Assembly (NCBI GenBank): GCA_958296285.1
Contig: OY282459.1
Span: forward strand, 1,668,999 to 1,732,998
DNA: 64,000 nt
Direction: 5' to 3'
Source: an uncultured Alphaproteobacteria bacterium
GTDB taxonomy: Bacteria > Pseudomonadota > Alphaproteobacteria > JAPOUT01 > G958296285
In this document: positions 61,545-64,000 of the stretch, one piece after another
Numbering within the stretch: the first letter of the stretch is position 1
Layout: each line of letters starts with the position of its first letter
Position numbers and translations under genes: made by a program
Notes under the pieces: generated by a model
Told to the model about the DNA's origin: nothing
Database searches by the model: none
What the model saw: the letters and a program-made list of their open reading frames with translations, nothing else

Positions 61545-62150
61545 TTAAAAAGGCCGCCTTTGTCGCAAAGCGTCCGCCAAAGTTCCGTCATCCATGTAAT
61601 CCAATTCGCTGCCGATAGGCACGCCGCGCGCCAAGCGGGACACCGTGGCCATGCCGGACAATTTCTCCGCCAAATAATGCGCCGTTGTCTGACCGTCCAC
61701 TGTGGCGTTGGTCGCCAAAATGATCTCGCGCAATTCTGGATTCCGCGCCCGCTCCAACAAAGAGGCGATGTTCAAATCTTCCGGCCCGATGCCGTCCAAG
61801 GCGCAGAGTGCGCCGCCCAAAACATGATAGCGTCCGCGAAAGGCTTCGGCGCGCTCCAGCGCCCAGAGATCGCCCATATGCTCCACCACGCAGAGAATCT
61901 CGCCGCTCCTGCGCGGATCGGCGCAGATGCGACAGGGGACGCGAATGTCAATCGCGCCGCATTGCGGACATTGCCGCATCTCCGTGTCCAACCGCGTCAG
62001 CGCCGTGATCAAAGGTTTTAAGGATTCCTCGCGCCGCGTGATGAGATGAAGAACGGCGCGGCGCGCCGATCGCGGCCCCAATCCTGGAAGCGCCGCGAGG
62101 AGAGAAATGAGCCGCGCGATCTCCGCGCCTCTCTCGGCGCTCTCCGCCAT
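61545..62150 (-). CDS. recR: recombination mediator RecR
   Basis: A 201-residue protein: Hh[20 protein letters not shown], zinc finger [16 protein letters not shown], Toprim-like region [15 protein letters not shown], and [21 protein letters not shown]. It loads RecA at gaps with RecFO. It starts one base after the dnaX stop; ybaB, usual between them, is absent. Confidence 0.96.
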   Translation of the reverse strand: MAESAERGAEIARLISLLAALPGLGPRSARRAVLHLITRREESLKPLITALTRLDTEMRQCPQCGAIDIRVPCRICADPRRSGEILCVVEHMGDLWALERAEAFRGRYHVLGGALCALDGIGPEDLNIASLLERARNPELREIILATNATVDGQTTAHYLAEKLSGMATVSRLARGVPIGSELDYMDDGTLADALRQRRPF

Positions 62151-62151
62151 A

Positions 62152-63669
62152 TCAGCCCGTCTCGCTCTCGGAAGAAGACCCCCCGCCGCCCTCGCCGCTG
62201 CCGCCGCCCTCGCCGCCGCGCTCTCCAACGCGCAAGATTTCCGCGCCTGGGAAAGCGTCCAGCACCGCTTCCACGGCGCTCTCCGCCCTTTGAGAGGATT
62301 CGCCCTTGGCGCTCTCGGCGCTCTCGGCGCTCCCGCCGCCCGCCTTCTTGAGAAGCGCCGCCGCCTCTTCGGCGGACGGCAAGCCTGACAGATAGATCAT
62401 GCGCATCAGCGCCATTTCCAAAGCGGCGAAAGGTCTAGGCGCTTGGCGCGTTTCCTCCATCGCTTTCAAGAGCATCTGCCATAAGAGGCTCAAATGGGAG
62501 ACCGGCAGATTCTTCGCCATCGCCTCCGCCGCCGCGATCGCCTTCTCTGACATTTCCAGCGCGTCCTCGCGCAAGGGCGCGATCTTATGCCGCATCAGCC
62601 AATGAGTCATATTGGCGAGTTCGCCTAGGATCATAAGCGGATCGCCGCCTCTCTCATAATGCGTCCTTGCCAATTGCAGGGCTTCGGCGGCGCGTCCCGC
62701 CGCGATATGATCCAAGAGATCCAACAGCGCCGCCTTTCCCGAATAGCCGAGCATTTCAAGAAGAGGCTCGCGCGCCAGAGCGCCGCCGCTATGGGCGATA
62801 GCCTGATCCAGAAGCGAAAGCGCGTCCCTTGCCGATCCCTCCGCCGCGCGCGCGATGAGGGCGAGCGCTTCCGGCTCGGCTTCCACCTTCTCCTTGCGGC
62901 AGATCTCGCCCAAGAGACCGACCGTCTCCTCATGCCGCAGACGCCGAAGATCAAAGCGCTGGCAGCGCGACAAGACAGTCAGCGGAACTTTCCGTATTTC
63001 TGTCGTGGCGAAGATGAAGGTCACATGCGGCGGCGGCTCTTCCAGCGTTTTCAAGAGTCCGTTGAAGGCGGCTTGGGAGAGCATATGCACCTCGTCAATG
63101 ATATAGACCTTCTCCGGCGCCATGACCGGGCGATATTGCACGGAATCTATGATTTCGCGGATGTCGGCGATGCCGGTGCGGGAGGCGGCGTCCATTTCCA
63201 TGACGTCCACATGGCGCGATTCCAGAATGGCTTCGCAATGGGCGCGGGTTTCGGTCATTTCGGCGGAGGGGGCGGGCGCGCCATTGGGGTCTGTGTAGTT
63301 GAGGGCGCGGGCGAGGATTCTTGCCGTTGTCGTCTTTCCGACTCCGCGGGTTCCTGTCAGCATGAAGGCGTGGGCGAGGCGTTTTGCCTTGAAGGCGTTG
63401 GCGATGGTTCGCACCATCGCGTCTTGTCCTATCAGTTCCTCAAAGCGGGCGGGGCGATATTTCCGCGCCAGCACGCGATAGGGCTGCGCCGTTTCTTCGG
63501 CGCTCTGTGAAGGGGGCGGGGCGGGGGGAGCGGCGGGGGGCGGGGCGGGGGGCGTCTCCGGCGCGAGCGTCTCGGGCGCGGGCTTCTCCGGGGCGAGATT
63601 CTCGGGGGCGGGACTCTCCGGGGCAAGCCCTTCCGGCGTCAGCGAAAAAGACGATTGATCCTCATTCAT
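62152..63669 (-). CDS. dnaX: DNA polymerase III subunit gamma/tau DnaX
   Basis: A 505-residue clamp-loader ATPase: [17 protein letters not shown], Walker [16 protein letters not shown], Walker [15 protein letters not shown] motif [11 protein letters not shown]. Only one of the four zinc-module Cys remains (RAHCEAIL), as in other alphaproteobacteria. An N-terminal extension of about 60 residues is Pro/Glu-rich ([13 protein letters not shown]). The C-terminal tau part is short, with Gly/Ser runs. Confidence 0.96.
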   Translation of the reverse strand: MNEDQSSFSLTPEGLAPESPAPENLAPEKPAPETLAPETPPAPPPAAPPAPPPSQSAEETAQPYRVLARKYRPARFEELIGQDAMVRTIANAFKAKRLAHAFMLTGTRGVGKTTTARILARALNYTDPNGAPAPSAEMTETRAHCEAILESRHVDVMEMDAASRTGIADIREIIDSVQYRPVMAPEKVYIIDEVHMLSQAAFNGLLKTLEEPPPHVTFIFATTEIRKVPLTVLSRCQRFDLRRLRHEETVGLLGEICRKEKVEAEPEALALIARAAEGSARDALSLLDQAIAHSGGALAREPLLEMLGYSGKAALLDLLDHIAAGRAAEALQLARTHYERGGDPLMILGELANMTHWLMRHKIAPLREDALEMSEKAIAAAEAMAKNLPVSHLSLLWQMLLKAMEETRQAPRPFAALEMALMRMIYLSGLPSAEEAAALLKKAGGGSAESAESAKGESSQRAESAVEAVLDAFPGAEILRVGERGGEGGGSGEGGGGSSSESETG

Positions 63670-63762
63670 TTTATTTCTCCCGATCCCATTTTGGCGTTTC
63701 GCGGCATCGGTAGAATATCAGAAAATCCGCTTCGCGTTCTCGGCGGGGCGAGAAAAAGCCGT

Positions 63763-63798
63763 TGATGTTTTAGAGATCAATGATGTTTTAGAGATCAA
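63763..63798. repeat. perfect 18-base tandem duplication
   Basis: Two adjacent copies of TGATGTTTTAGAGATCAA. The second contains the stop codon of the gene entering from the right. Confidence 0.9.
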
Positions 63799-64000
63799 TC
63801 AATTGTCCTGTTGGGACTTCCTGTCGCGCGGCGTGATGGGCGGCGGGCGCGGCTTCATTTTTGGGAAAAGCGTTTTGGCATTCCTGTCTGATCCAAGCCA
63901 TATCGTCTTCGGCCATTTTGCCTGTCACGCCGTAATCTTCAATTTGGATGTCTGAGGGCGCCATTTCCGCCTCCAGAGGCTCGGCGCGCGGCGTTGTTTC
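63788..64000 (-). CDS. hypothetical protein (C-terminal part only)
   Basis: An open frame of 71 codons enters from beyond the window and ends at TAA 63788-63790. Visible segments are APSDIQIEDYGVTGKMAEDD, MAWIRQECQNAFPKNEAAP and the end VPTGQLIDL. I recognise no family. It is read in the same direction as dnaX, 118 bases upstream. Confidence 0.5.
   Translation of the reverse strand, partial: ETTPRAEPLEAEMAPSDIQIEDYGVTGKMAEDDMAWIRQECQNAFPKNEAAPAAHHAARQEVPTGQLIDL

Noticed and set aside
62860..63480. Loss of the DnaX zinc cysteines as a novelty.
   Set aside because: From known alphaproteobacterial DnaX sequences, a degenerate zinc module with a single Cys is usual.

Overview
The window comes from the chromosome of an alphaproteobacterium whose lineage I cannot resolve further. 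The evidence is a complete Rhodobacter-type gene transfer agent (GTA) cluster, the alphaproteobacterial order yebC-ruvC-ruvA-ruvB-ybgC-tolQ-tolR-tolA-tolB-pal-cpoB-tilS-ftsH-folP-glmM, a DUF2849-cysI-DUF934 sulfite reductase operon, and a DnaX of alphaproteobacterial type. I saw no rRNA, tRNA, CRISPR array or transposase.

Layout. 1-1276 (-): nitroreductase (cut by the window edge) and a short-chain dehydrogenase. 1319-15795 (-): GTA genes g1 to g15 plus a DUF2793 protein. 15981-18488 (+): sulfite reductase operon. 18472-35225 (mostly -): an R64/IncI-like type IVb pilus system (prepilin peptidase, pilin-like proteins, two ATPases, PilR, PilP, PilO, secretin PilN, PilL). It is interrupted by a + strand pair (19493-20847) resembling the GafY/GafZ activators of GTAs, by sufE, and by an orphan + gene at 24358. 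35451-41657: MFS transporter, enoyl-CoA hydratase, coiled-coil membrane protein, XRE regulator, acyl-CoA synthetase, MaoC hydratase, MsrB. 41849-54913 (-): small membrane protein, phzF, thiD, glmM, folP, ftsH, tilS and tol-pal. 54974-56829 (+): an AAA ATPase plus PIN-like protein pair lodged between ybgC and ruvB. 56974-59918 (-): ruvB, ruvA, ruvC, yebC. 60386-61518 (+): gloB and an XRE regulator. 61545-64000 (-): recR, dnaX and a cut-off gene.

The most unusual feature is a family of eight G/C-rich mosaic inverted-repeat elements (about 23727-24174, 24865-25213, 38164-38426, 38955-39103, 41661-41847, 42101-42280, 56778-56976, 59976-60339). They share a small set of palindromic modules in different combinations, and several carry outward-facing terminator-like hairpins. 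Three pairs bracket small accessory genes, and several gene stop codons lie inside repeat arms. The base composition of the + strand flips at these sites. It is G/T-rich up to each element, C/A-rich just after it, and drifts back over about 0.5-2 kb. The drift occurs inside single genes, so it is not simple inversion. I suggest recurrent breakage and resection, or another strand-asymmetric process, centred on the elements; this is inference and testable.
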